DNA of 64,000 nucleotides from Zhengitettix transpicula (Eukaryota > Arthropoda > Insecta > Orthoptera > Tetrigidae): NCBI GenBank assembly GCA_037074705.1, contig CM073590.1, forward strand, positions 210,348,746-210,412,745, in the 5' to 3' direction. Positions 23,501-34,469 of this stretch are shown piece after piece. Each line of letters opens with the position of its first letter. Positions within the stretch are counted from its first letter, which is position 1. Made by a program: the position numbers and the translations under genes. Under the pieces are notes generated by a model. The model was not told the origin of the DNA, did no database searches, and saw nothing but the letters and a program-made list of their open reading frames with translations.

Positions 23501-25396
23501 GCCAAATCGGCTGGTTTTTTTTACAGTAAAGCAAACTAAATACCAATCAATGCAGTTAAAAATCAGGTTTTGGAACTTCGCCATTTATCTTCCCTATGGT
23601 GGATGTCAGTTTGATATCGCTAAGAGTACGGTTCTGTACAAATATATACGATAAAGGTTAATCAGAATCGATCCGACCGTTTTCTTGTGATACTGAACCA
23701 AATCAGTGTGACAGTCAGACAGGAATTTATTTATCAAAGATCGAATGTCGGTTTCAAATCCAGTAATGCATGAATCGTACAGATATAGATGCTAAATAAC
23801 GTACCGACAAAAGCATAATTTTCATGTATATAGATTAATCAACATTCACAGCTCATATTATTACCATAATAATTATTAATATCAACTGATTTATTTAAAT
23901 AGTTAAATTATCAAAATGATGAGAAATTGCTTATTTGTAAAATGTTGCCGGCGCAGTTCATAAATTCTCACAATTTTATACCATGTTTTGTCATCAATCA
24001 AAAATTAAAACAAAGTATGTTAAAACTTTTATTATGTATTTGTGAATCAATTATATTTACCATTCGAATACTGATTTTTTTGTTTTGTTTCCAGAGTTAT
24101 GAAGTCATCTTCAAATCAATTCAAATCTGACGCGTCACTAATTTTACTTCCATATTATTACGAGTAAGTACCAGTACATACAAAGTATGGTGATTCAATT
24201 CCTCCGTTATATTTTAATTTTATGTAATTTCATTTATCTGGTAAGCAAAAATAATTTTACTTTTAAATTTTGTCGAAACGCGCAGGTAAGTCGCAGCATA
24301 TTCGAGGGTGGTCATTTAATTACGGTCAGGCCTCCTATTGTATTCGAAGGACAGCATTTTATATTTTAATTATTTTTAATTTTTACGCCCACGTTTCTTG
24401 AGAGTAGCCTTTTGGAGTACATAAGAAAATTATTTTGCTTTCCAGAGTTAAGACACGTAATAAATTTTAGTTTTTTTTATATAAATTATAAGATTTAATT
24501 TGAGTATTTTTACAAATAAATTATTTAAAAATCAAATTTTTATTAAATATTTTAAATACCTATCATTAAAAGGTACTTTATTTTAATATAATTCGGCATC
24601 TTCATTTTCATTTGAGGTGTATGATTAAATGCATGTAAGATTTAATGTATACAGTTGTAAAGTGAACTAGTTTCAAATCTATAGAATAAAAAAGGGTGTA
24701 TGTATGTATGCATACACATTTTAACGCGTGGACAGTTTGCAACAAAAATTGATACACAAATTCTTCAAAATCGAGAAACTGTACTGTGGGGTTTGACAAA
24801 CTCCTAACATAAATGTGGAAAGAATTATAATTAAAAAAACTTGATCATTTTGTGTTAAATTACTGCGCGACAAGAGACCGTGTCGTCACGGGACAGGGAG
24901 CGACGTTACTGCGCCACGAACAGAGGAAATAGCTCCTATTTCCGTAATTAAATGGAGCAGAAATATTTTCATTAAATAAAAAGTATAATTTTATCCAATA
25001 AAACTCCATCGAATTATAATAGAAAACGATACGAAATACTTTACGATACTTGCGGTGAAAGGTAAGTTAATTTTCGTGCCATATTAGTGACTCCAATATG
25101 GCGACTATTTGTTTACATTGTGATTCTAGCTAACAATTTCATCAATTTAATCTTTCGTAATGTCTGAAACTGAAGGACAATTATATCCTGCAATACTCGT
25201 GGAGTATATTTAAGTATTCAATTCGTAATGAAATTCGTAAGTATGTTTGTTGTGACTGATGCAATAAAATTCAATGTATATTATAGGCTTTATATTAATG
25301 CACTATCAGTGTAAAGTATGTGCGGAACTAGGAACAGTTAGATTTAGGTTATATCACTTCTTGACTAAAGATTAATATAGAATTAAATACTTTTTC

Positions 25397-25401
<5 letters not shown>
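20521..25401. other. Unassigned AT-rich DNA
   Basis: No recognisable gene or repeat across nearly 5 kb. A slightly GC-richer stretch lies at 22080-22440. A small hairpin (AAACCGCCAAATCGGCTGGTTT) is at about 23499-23520. The longest frame is 78 codons (23418-23654, plus), unrecognised. A TA run at 25402-25429 closes the block. Confidence 0.5.

Positions 25402-25429
<28 letters not shown>
25402..25429. repeat. (TA)n microsatellite, left flank of LTR-type element
   Basis: A TA run of about 28 bases abutting the L-family element that follows. The other side of that element is ATATACATATATATG. Confidence 0.9.
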
Positions 25430-26259
25430 ACATAAAATTAGAATTGTTTGATAAATCCATTATAGCTGTCTGATCGAACAAAGCAACAATGGAGAAGCGA
25501 GCTCGCTTGCTTTGTCGGAAAGTCAAACTCGTAAGCACTAGGATAGTTAGTTGGCGGAAAAACATTACGAGGAACAGAACAAGTAAAATAACTTGAGCAG
25601 AGACTAGACATCGTCAATATATAACTAGTTAAAGTTGTAAATTAATATAAAGAAAACATTCACGGAAGTATTGCAGCGTAAATATTGGAAAGTAAAAGCA
25701 GTTTTCGTCAGAATAGAACTTTCCAAAATCTTCGTGGAGAAATTAATCCAGGAGATCATTGGTAAATTAATGTGGAGCGGAGCAATCAACGGAATACAGC
25801 CAATCTTGCCAAATTTTAAAGTGAAGTGTAGAATCAGTGAAAACCAAGGCCTGATATTAAATAATTAAAGCGTGTAAAAGTGTCCGAACGATGTAAAATT
25901 TATTGTTCTGGTAGCAGACCGACGGTCCGTAAGTAACAAAATTTTGAATAATATTTTAAACGCAAATTAAAGGATAAAAGTCAGATTTCGTTCTCTTTTA
26001 ATTGTCAATCAGAGTTAATTTCTTTACTTTTTAATTTCTTTCATTCTATCGACGTATTGTTTAGGTAAATTGCGAACTGTTTTGTTAATAATATTTTAAA
26101 TCAATTTTTTTATGTTCATTATCAAACCCAGTAAAGGCCCTGAGAGGACAGATCTCAAATTTTGTTTATCTTTTATTGCCACAAAATAAAATAAATATTT
26201 TTGTTTGTTAATTGATTAAACATTTCAATTAAAAAAAGGCCTTACATTTGATAATTACA
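25430..26259 (+). mobile_element. LTR-type retroelement in a (TA)n tract (family L, copy 2)
   Basis: About 830 bp ending ATAATTACA followed by ATAT. It shares long blocks with the reverse complement of 41614-42611: GCTTTGTCGGAAA, GAGCAGAGACTAG, GTCAGATTTCGTTCT, TATCGACGTATTGTTTAGG, ATTATCAAACCCAGT followed by GGCCCTGAG, ATTGCCACAAAATAA, and TTTGTTTGTTAATT. The exact 5' end is uncertain because the TG terminus is not preserved. The primer-binding-like motif seen in copies 1 and 3 is lost here (only GGCCTTACATTTG remains near 26240). No coding frame. The short ACGGGCAACTCCGGGTACGCTGCTAG just beyond its end (about 26284) resembles an RTE-type 3' end and may be a separate fragment. Confidence 0.65.
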
Positions 26260-26279
26260 ATATACATATATATGTATAA

Positions 26280-27595
26280 AGTACACGGGCAACTCCGGGT
26301 ACGCTGCTAGTGATAATATATTTTCGAGCATGTTGCCTTGACGGGTACATTTTGGTGATAATGCATTATTGGAATCGAGGTGAATATTTTCATCGTCCCA
26401 ATCAAATAAATATTGGTTTAATGTTATCTTTGTTTTTAATTGACCGCTATTTTAATAGTGTGCAAAGTTAACTGATGCATTTAATGTCATTGTTTATTGT
26501 TGGCAATGGTCCAGGTTACATAGCAAGCAGACGAGGGCAAATATTGCGAGGGCCAAATTCGTTTACGCACACCTGTTGCCGCTGCATCACGGTCTAATCA
26601 ATGCAGACCTGTTGCATGCTCCCGACAGATAATATTCTCCTCCATTACTTCCCCCGTTATCCTTAAACCAATTACCGTGTTGGAAACGTTTAGCACCAGC
26701 TGCTCTCGGGGGTACTATTGATTCAGAAGTCGATAGGGAATTTCGGGGTCTGTGGTGAGGTGGATAATTAACAACCAACTTGAATCAAAGAGCGAAGGTG
26801 TTCCCTGTTTCTATGCTTGGGCCTTCAATCCGATCCACGACCATTCGATGGCGATCACTTGATAACGATGGCAGTGATCGCCATCGAAACGTCATGGCCT
26901 AAGTCTATTCTCACGCGGTTGGGAGCCAAAGAATTACTTATGCACCTCGGTTATATGTTAATGCTCTTGTTTAAGCGTTGAAAATGTAGAGAAAGCTGGT
27001 CAGAAACTTGGCTGTACGTTAGTTTTAGCCATGACCCAGAGTCAGAGCAGTAGCACCAAGTAGCTCAAAAATCATTATCAAAACCTGATCTTCGGTTTCC
27101 ATATATTATATCTGCGTACTCAATAATTAATTAGAATTTATGCATATATCAACGGCAATCTTAAACTAAACTTTAGGATCAAGAGTCACTCGTCGGCCAG
27201 CAAAATTTTGTCCAATCATCTCTAGGATGGGGCTGTTTCTATCCAGGAAGCTCATCTCGTCTTCTTAATGGCCCAGTCCCAGTTTTTATATTTCCGTTCT
27301 CCAAGTCGTTTATGTTCCAAATGATTTGATCATGTTTCTTCGTTCATCGGCCATTATCTCTGCTCGCAGTGAATGACACCACGTCAATGACGACTGTTGA
27401 AAATCTGGCTATTGCCCTTGCCCTTCCCTTCTATCCAGATTTGCACTATTAATACCTCTAATAAATCCATTCTTCCACTTTCAGACGAGTAAGCAGTAAC
27501 AACTATCATAATTGGATTGGAATGTGAAGACTGTTTGGAGTCTTATACCGTAAGTAAATCGTAATGTGGTTTATTTATCTTGGAAACAATTAAAA

Positions 27596-27598
<3 letters not shown>
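26280..27598. other. Unassigned DNA with a perfect 14-bp hairpin
   Basis: No gene recognised. A perfect 14-bp inverted repeat CGATGGCGATCACT / AGTGATCGCCATCG lies at 26846-26859 and 26873-26886, just before GAAACGTC; the same GATGGC...CGAAACGTC context is seen in the foldback element near 52260. A GC-richer stretch at 26560-26760 has a 63-codon minus frame, unrecognised. Confidence 0.5.

Positions 27599-27631
<33 letters not shown>
27599..27631. repeat. (TA)n microsatellite
   Basis: A TA run of about 33 bases. Unlike the other long TA tracts, it shows no LTR-type terminus directly at either end. Confidence 0.9.
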
Positions 27632-27635
<4 letters not shown>

Positions 27636-27683
27636 CGATTACTCATTAATTATTTTTTTTATTTAGAAAATTACACATATTCG

Positions 27684-27918
27684 TTTTTTTTTTTTTTTTA
27701 GGGCAACAGGCTACATGAGGGTGATCCACATTGGGCAACTCCCCTTTAATAGCATAGGAAGGAATTAGAAAGGGGGGATGTGGAAGGGTAGAGGAAGGTA
27801 GCCAAGGGTTAACTAGGGCCCCCGGGCTATGGTTTAAGGATCCTACTCGGCATTCGCCTAAAGAAATGCAGGGAAAACCCTAGAAAAACCTGCATCGGGT
27901 AGGTCGGGCATTGGGTAC
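27684..27918 (-). mobile_element. R1 retroposon copy F, 5'-truncated
   Basis: Minus-strand R1 3' part. It opens with a T16 run (complement of the A tail) and AGGGCAACAGGCTACATGAGG, continues to GGTAGGTCGGGCATTGGGTAC, and breaks off there. The long uninterrupted tail suggests a fairly recent insertion. No target duplication could be made out. Confidence 0.85.
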
Positions 27919-28440
27919 GTAAATTAGTTAAAGTATTTATTAATCTATTCGCTTAATTTCAGCTGCTGATTATTAACAATCTGAGCTTTAATATTTCTTT
28001 GCCTTTAATTTTGAATGTTACATTTTCATCTTCTCACGAATTAATCCCCTACATTTCCGAGTAATTTATTGACGCGACCTCATTCTTGAAGCAATATAAT
28101 CGTAATTGGTTTTTTTGCTACACTTGAGAATTTAAACTTCTCGTACCTTTCTAAACCTTCTCAGACGGAACAAGTTCTTCTGTCCACGAATGTTACACCT
28201 CAAGCAGTCACTGGACCTACTCCAAACCTTTGAATTCCATTGATCCTGATGAAAGAAACTAATTTTTTGAAGAATTTGCTATAGCATTTCAGGCACTTTC
28301 TATTCTTTCATCCCACTTCTTCATTAAGTAATAAAGGTTCTTTGAAACCCAATATAAATTCATTTGTAGTCCTACTTTCGGAAATAGTAAAACACGTCAG
28401 ATAAAATCAAAGTTTTTCAATCGCACCTAATAAATAAAAT
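27919..28440. other. Unassigned AT-rich DNA
   Basis: Nothing recognised. Confidence 0.5.
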
Positions 28441-28757
28441 AGTCTGTCTGTTTGTGTGTATGTGCCGCATACAACTCTACACCCGTGAAGCTAATTTGTC
28501 CCAATTTCGTACACTTGTTCGTTTCGAATGAAATATTCAGACATGCTAAAACGGCTTCGTATTTTTTCGACCCCTTTCTGTATTGGAGGGGAGCACCCTT
28601 AGGGGTGGGGGTGGAAGGGCGTTACACAAAAATAACGTGAATACAGCATATATTGGTGTCGAATCCGGGGTTATAGATGTCGCTGAGTTTAATTATGACA
28701 ACTTGGGAAACGACGGGCAACCAACTAGTTTAGTATCAAAATAAAATAAAATAAAAT
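28441..28757 (+). mobile_element. RTE/SINE-like retroposon R2, copy 1
   Basis: About 317 bp beginning AGTCTGTCTGTTTGTGTG and continuing through CACCCGTGAAGCTAATTTGTCCC and GGAGGGGAGCACCCTTAGGG to GGGAAACGACGGGCAACCAACTAGT, with a tail of repeated AAAAT units. The CTGTCTGTTTGT-type start, the CGGGCAACC...TAGT-type end and the simple-repeat tail are features I associate with RTE-clade LINE 3' ends and SINEs derived from them. No reverse-transcriptase frame is present. Copies 2 and 3 lie at 31086 and 34186. Confidence 0.6.
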
Positions 28758-28763
28758 GGTTTC

Positions 28764-30084
28764 TATAAAATATAACTATGTAAAAGTATACTAATTAGAT
28801 AAATAAATAGCCAAATAACAGAGAAAGATAAGTAGTAAATTATGTTATAGAAAAATTTAAATATGCGCATATAGTAATTATTTTTTGTCCAAGCGGTTGA
28901 GACGCCTGATGCAAAGAATATTTTAGAGGTGCTGTACTTAATGCGAGGAGTTAACATATTATTCAATTGCATTTACTTGTAATAACATTATTATTGTAAC
29001 TTATTTTATGCATGTTATTACGGCACACGATTTCAATATTAACGCCAATAATTATTTTAACGCGAATTATATCCATGTGCTCCCGCATAACATATTTTAT
29101 AAATAATGGGAGCAAAAACGGTTTATAATGCAGTTAGTGCTATGGCTTACGAGCAGAAGGCGACCATGAAATCGCTCCCAGATTGAGGCAGGTCGGGACG
29201 ACACAACTCGTTCCCGTCGCTGCTCCGGCTCCAGCTCCAGGCAAAGAAACCAGCATAACCTTCCTCACACTTTCTACAGATAAGCTCAGCGTTACGCAAA
29301 TTTAGAATCCTACACTTCACGAAGGTCATCTGTGTGTATAAATACGTCTACAGCGACAAAAAAACAAACCGAACATAAATTAACATTATTAACTCTATTT
29401 ACGACTTTACAATGATATATCCACACTACGTTGAATATACAATTAAATTAGTTTACTTAACATGCATGTATTTTTAATTGAGCCTCTCCTTCAAAATAAA
29501 CATGCGTTTATTTATGTATTTGTATATTATTCCTGCATAATAACGACAGATCAGTGATTTTTTTTATCTATTTCTGATAAATTGGATTATATTTTCACGT
29601 AATACAGCTGCATTTTAGGCCAACGTGTACACACTAAATCTGGCGATTTCTTCTTTATTTCACTTATTTACGGAAGAGAGACTACAATATGAATTGGAAT
29701 GTATTGCAGAAGATGAAAACGATGAGAAGAAGACTGAACAGGTCTGGTCAAAATCGACCGTAAGAAAAATATGATAAATATAATTGAATGTAAATCTCAG
29801 TGAGGAGTACGTATTTCACCATAATTGGGATGTTAAATAAAATATTATAGCCATGGAACAGAAGGAAGATAATTCCTAAAGGAAGTAACTAGGCGGGGAA
29901 TTATTTTACCCAAATCTGTAACTAAGGAGGAATATGGAGGAAGAGTATAGAAATGGATCACTGTAAATTTAGGTACTTGAGGCGGTACCATTTAATTATT
30001 TTTAATATGTAGGCATATAATTAACATCAATTTCCCGTCATCAGTGACAAACGAAAACTGCAAATGACTTATATTAATAAATAA
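28764..30084. other. Unassigned DNA
   Basis: No confident gene. A 60-codon minus-strand frame at 29147-29329 has clustered cysteines (ICRKCEEGYAG) and is discussed in the findings. Otherwise nothing recognised. Confidence 0.4.
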
Positions 30085-30200
30085 TACAGCCTTTCTCGGT
30101 GTAGAGAATGCTAGCTATAAGACGATATCAGTGAACGTAATAGAAAGGTCGCAGATATAATTGTTTACTCGGTTCGAAGCCCGAGAAGGCTTCATTTAAC
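30085..30200. repeat. Decayed hairpin repeat (TTCTCGG/CCCGAGAA type)
   Basis: Starts CAGCCTTTCTCGGTGTAG and ends TTTACTCGGTTCGAAGCCCGAGAAGGCTTCATT, so the two ends are imperfect inverted repeats. The right half matches the hairpin repeat at 52208-52330 (TTTACTCGGTTAGAAACCCGAGAAGATTTTATT). Probably a small non-autonomous repeat. The GGTTCGA here is part of the hairpin and not a tRNA T-arm. Confidence 0.5.
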
Positions 30201-30303
30201 TTATAAAAAACAAGAATTGATTCTGATTTTCGTCTAACAAATAACTGCAAACTATTCAACTTCATTATTCCGAATTAAAATCAAACTAAAACTATATATA
30301 TAT

Positions 30304-30641
30304 TGTAACATGATTATGTTACATTGTTAATTTATGAATTTATGACCTTTGTCGGTGTCCCTTTGCCGGGCCGCATAGAATATTGTTGGTTTAAGGCGCG
30401 CGCCGAGTCGTGGCGAGGCAATGCTTCAGTTCCGCTTAGGACTCGACGAGGGACGGAGAGCCCAGTTGTTAAACACAAAAAATGTAATAAACAACCACGC
30501 CCTGCAAATATAAAATGTTCTCAATGCTCTAAAAATAAAATAATTATATCAAAAATTGTTTTGGTAATTTCACTCAAAAAATTACCTGGCGCCCAAATTT
30601 TAAATGAAATCGAAAAAAGCAAGGTCGAAAGGGCTATTGCT

Positions 30642-30644
<3 letters not shown>
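30304..30644 (+). mobile_element. Short LTR-type element in a (TA)n tract
   Basis: A 341-bp unit, TGTAACATGATTATGTTACA at the start (itself an inverted repeat) and GGGCTATTGCTACA at the end, flanked by ATAT on both sides (30300-30303 and 30645-30648). TGGCGCCCAA lies at 30587-30596, the 3'-terminal part of the tRNA-Lys-type primer-binding site, only 48 bp before the end. The interior is GC-rich (30360-30470). The sequence differs from family L but shares the same architecture. A 145-codon frame that starts in it continues into the TA microsatellite and is not a gene. Confidence 0.55.

Positions 30645-30675
<31 letters not shown>
30645..30675. repeat. (TA)n microsatellite, right flank of short LTR-type element
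   Basis: A TA run of about 30 bases beginning directly after the terminal CTACA. The matching left-hand run is short (about 30294-30303). Confidence 0.9.
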
Positions 30676-30678
<3 letters not shown>

Positions 30679-31085
30679 TTCTCATATTTTTACTTCCCTT
30701 AGAAAGAAAAATATTCTCTCCGGTCAAATTATTATTAATTTCAATAATAGAAAACAATTAGTATTACATAATCATGATTATAAGAATAATATTAATTTTA
30801 TTTTTTCTTATATATATTAAATATACATGGCATCATATAACGAAAAACAAAGAAAGGCTTTCGTAAATTGTCCTGTAGCAGATAAATTTTAACCGTTTGT
30901 GAATCGAAAAGATATTCACAACACAATAGAGATTATTATCAAACTCAGTACGTCGACCTCAATTAATTGAAAATAATAAATCTGTCCAAATGAATGTCAA
31001 TTGATGCTATATAATGATATTTTTCTTTCATGACTTGAAAGTTTGTATACATATGCATAAAATGAGTACCTGAAGTGGACGGGGA

Positions 31086-31310
31086 TTGAAATTTTCAGAC
31101 ATGCTAAAACGGCTTCGTATTTTTTCGACCCCCTTCTGTATTGGAGGGGAGCACCCTTATGTGTGGGGGTGGAAGGGCGTTACACAAAAATAACGTGAAA
31201 ACAGCATATATTGGAGTCGAATCTGGGGTTATAGATGTCGCTGAGTTTAATTATGACAACTTGGGAAACGACGGGCACCCAACTAGTTTAGTATCAAAAT
31301 AAAATAAAAT
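31086..31310 (+). mobile_element. RTE/SINE-like retroposon R2, copy 2 (5'-truncated)
   Basis: Matches copy 1 from TTCAGACATGCTAAAACGG to the end (GACGGGCACCCAACTAGT, AAAAT-type tail), with only scattered base changes, but lacks the first 100 bp or so. Both copies are followed by GGTTTC, so either the family 3' end includes those bases or the two copies are related by duplication. Confidence 0.6.
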
Positions 31311-31316
31311 GGTTTC

Positions 31317-34185
31317 ACGAGTTATTTACAACATAACAGTTTGTGTTTGCGTGAGTGTGTTGCAAACAGAGCATATATCAATCCTCGTAAAAACCTCAAT
31401 CTCAATATTTCTCACAAAATTTATTCATTACAGAACTTAATTAAAACGACCAATTATGATAATTATTTTGTTTCAATTGCGTCACATAACGTTATGAAAT
31501 TATTATTTGTTTTTATATTCACTATGACATGCAAAGGAACCGGTCAGGTTCCAAATAATCCTTATTTATGTCTTCCTAGTTTTCTTATCTTTCGAATGTA
31601 AAGGGCCTACTTATAAGTGTCCGAACTTTGAACGGTCACGTTGGCCACATTACTTAAATTTAGCGCTCAGTCGAGCTCATTTGTCGTGGCAAATCAATTA
31701 AAGATCGGATGAATAACATAAAACTGTATTATTAAAAATGGGAGTGCAAAGTGAAAGGCGGTTTCTAACGTCATGGCCACAAATGGAAAATGTTGACGCG
31801 TTTTCTTGCAACAGGACGGTGCCAAATGTCACACAACGCGCGAGGCTTTATCATTGTTACTCTAAAAATCTCCTGGCAGGTTCATTTACCGAAATGGCGA
31901 CCCAGGTCGTGTGGTCTAATCATTCTGGATCATCCTGAGGGGATATACGAAATCGCTCGAACGGTCCGTGACCTATAGACAGGATATCGCACACACAGTT
32001 GCCAATTTACCACGCTGTATGTGTGAAAGAGTGGCCATATTGGTTCTCATAAACTTTTAAATAAAACAGAGGAGAGAGTTTGAATGATGTTACTGTGAAA
32101 GATTGTTTCTTTAAAATATAATTGAAGAAATATTTGATAAGGCGTGTCGTTTTCATGACTTTCTTTATTATTCTATTTATTAATTCATTATCGTATCCGA
32201 AAACAAAAATCATTTTCATATTTTTAATAATTTTTCCTTCGCCTGAACTTAGATTCGAAAATCTTTATAAGTCAAGTCTCCCTTAAATCGTCTGACTATT
32301 TCTTTACTGCAATAAATCACCAGAACCAAAAAACGACCGTTCATGAAACTACAAATCCAATATTTTCGTTTTTAGGTAAACAAAATAGGACTTTCATGGG
32401 AGACTATTCTCCTCGGCCTAAAATAAAATGTGATTCGATGTCATAAATTTCATTTTAAAATATGTTCCACATTCTTCCTGGTTTTCTGAATTCTTTTAAC
32501 AAGCTAGGTTATTAATTTTATTTATCTCCAATGATTTATTCTTCTTTCCATTTCGAAAAGAAGGCAGGAATACCGTATTTCATTAAATTAAGGAAAGACA
32601 GCCCGCTTGATGAAGTTGTAGAATTATAGTGTTGATAAAGCTGGGGCAAGGCAACCTGTAATTCCGGCCACGCAAGGAGTGCCGAATTTGGTTCCAGATA
32701 AGACAACCAGTTGCAGTGCAGGCCGGCCTTTAGCATGATAGTGAAATTAGAACGTTTCCAAACGGTAACACCGCACCCGTATCTGTGGAACAGAAGCACC
32801 CACTTTATCGCTTGCACCGTTGCCCGATACGCGAACATCGAACCCGGGCCTCTGAACTCTGACTTCACCGAAAGCGCTGCAACATTGTATTTCAAAATAC
32901 TTCAAATCGAAATCTCCTTTGAACCAACGCATCAAGAAATGGAACCACGTATAGCGAATCACTGATCTACTGTGTGATATGAGATACTTTGATGATATCG
33001 TTGAGAAATTGGTCTCAAAAATCTCTGAAATAAACATTGTCAAAATCCAGTCAGTAAATATAAATTACGAAGGTTTCAACCCTTACCTTTAACATTGACA
33101 AATACATTTTTCGAGCATCTCATTAATTAAGAAACCGTGACAAGTATTCAGCTACATTCAGTTCTTCAGTTCAAATTATCTAATAAATTTCAGCAATAAT
33201 ACAAAAATGAAATATTTACGTCTGATTGAAAATTTATAGCCAAATACAGACAAAAGAAGTGATTATTTAAATACCACACAACGTTTCTGGAAGCCTTGTT
33301 TCTTTCTTCAGGTGTAGAAAAATCGCAAGAGCGTAGAGGGACACAACTCCACTAGTCAGTTGACGAAACTCAAAAGCCTATTTTCTTCTTATTATTATTT
33401 TGATTTATTTACAGTCGCAACAACAGCTCTGGACCTATTTTTTATATACATGTGTTATTTAAATTATCACCTATTTTGTCTATCTTTCTTACCTGAAATA
33501 CAAAAAAATTATAATTTCCTACAATGTCAAAAAATAAAAACATTTTATATGCACTTTTTGTTTTCAATTCCCTAAAACCCAACATACTTACTTATAATTT
33601 TCCAGAAACTTTAAATCACAAACTTCATTAAATACAATAACGTTTATACTTCTCAGGATAGGATTGAGTTGAAAACTAATGCTTGATATCTTCATTTAAC
33701 GATTTTTTAAAATTACTTTTTAACTTCCAACACACTTTCTGCTCATCACCTTCCCGTATAAATTTCAACTTTCATTCTCTACAACTTTCTACAACTTCTA
33801 TCACCTTCCTGCGTCCCCCATCTCTCTTCTCGGATCGGATCAGATTGAACTGCTTCTGTTCACTTTTCTCATAAACTGTATAATCTTTTTCTCTGCAGCC
33901 TCCTTTAAAAACTCGGAGAAACTAAAACCGCTCTTCAAACCCGTCTTTCTTTAAATTTCTGTCCAATTGGAATTTAACATTCCGACATCGAAATTAAAAT
34001 TTCTTTACCATTTAGATCACATGCATATCCTCACCGCATATTTTCCCCACACTAACCTTGACAATTTATATCTTCATTATTCAGACAAACCGTAGCCAAG
34101 CTCAGGTCAGGTCGGGAACCTTGAGTGTGGGAACAAAGAGGTCCATAAACGTTCTCAACACGACGATTGCACTCGAAATGTACAT
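31317..34185. other. Unassigned DNA
   Basis: No confident gene. The longest frame is 119 codons on the minus strand (32536-32895), overlapped by an 84-codon plus frame and a 98-codon minus frame. No domain is recognised. Within it the minus strand reads GGCCCGGGTTCGATGTTCGCG (near 32850), resembling a Pol III B box, but no matching A box or tRNA fold was found. Confidence 0.4.
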
Positions 34186-34335
34186 TATCTGGGTTCCCGG
34201 CGTTGCGCGAGTTGTCATAATTAAACTCAGCGACATCCATAACCCAAGATTTGACTCCAATCTTGGTTGTTTTCGCACCCCTCCAGCGCATCCCTAAAGG
34301 TGCTCCCCTCCCATACTGAAAGGGGTTGAAATTAT
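34186..34335 (-). mobile_element. RTE/SINE-like retroposon R2, copy 3 (decayed)
   Basis: Minus-strand relative of copies 1 and 2: read on the complement it has GAGGGGAGCACCTTTAGGG, GGGTTATGGATGTCGCTGAG, TTTAATTATGACAACT and CAACGCCGGGAACCCAG. Divergence is greater than between copies 1 and 2. The 79-102 codon frames over it are repeat-derived. Confidence 0.6.
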
Positions 34336-34455
34336 TCACAACCAACATCGGTAGAAGCAATATAAAATGTCTATGGCTCCGAAAAAAATTATTTGACGCA
34401 AATATCGGGCGTTTTAAAATATTTTACAACCTCATCAAGTCCACCCCTGGTGGAC

Positions 34456-34469
34456 GGGGGGGGGGGGGG
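34456..34469 (+). repeat. G14 homopolymer tract
   Basis: Fourteen consecutive Gs in an otherwise AT-rich region. Long G runs are rare in this window (the next is G9 near 42652) and are also a common site of assembly error. Confidence 0.85.

Noticed and set aside
30160..30200. GGTTCGAAGCCCGAG as a tRNA T-arm
   Set aside because: The bases belong to a hairpin repeat shared with 52208-52330. No acceptor or anticodon arm surrounds them.
30324..30761. 145-codon open frame
   Set aside because: It begins in the short LTR-type element and is extended by the (TA)n tract, which translates as a run of Ile-Tyr. There is no domain, so it is not a gene.
32820..32880. Minus-strand CCCGGGTTCGATG as a tRNA-derived SINE
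   Set aside because: Only the B-box-like word is present. No A box, tail or second copy was seen in the window.
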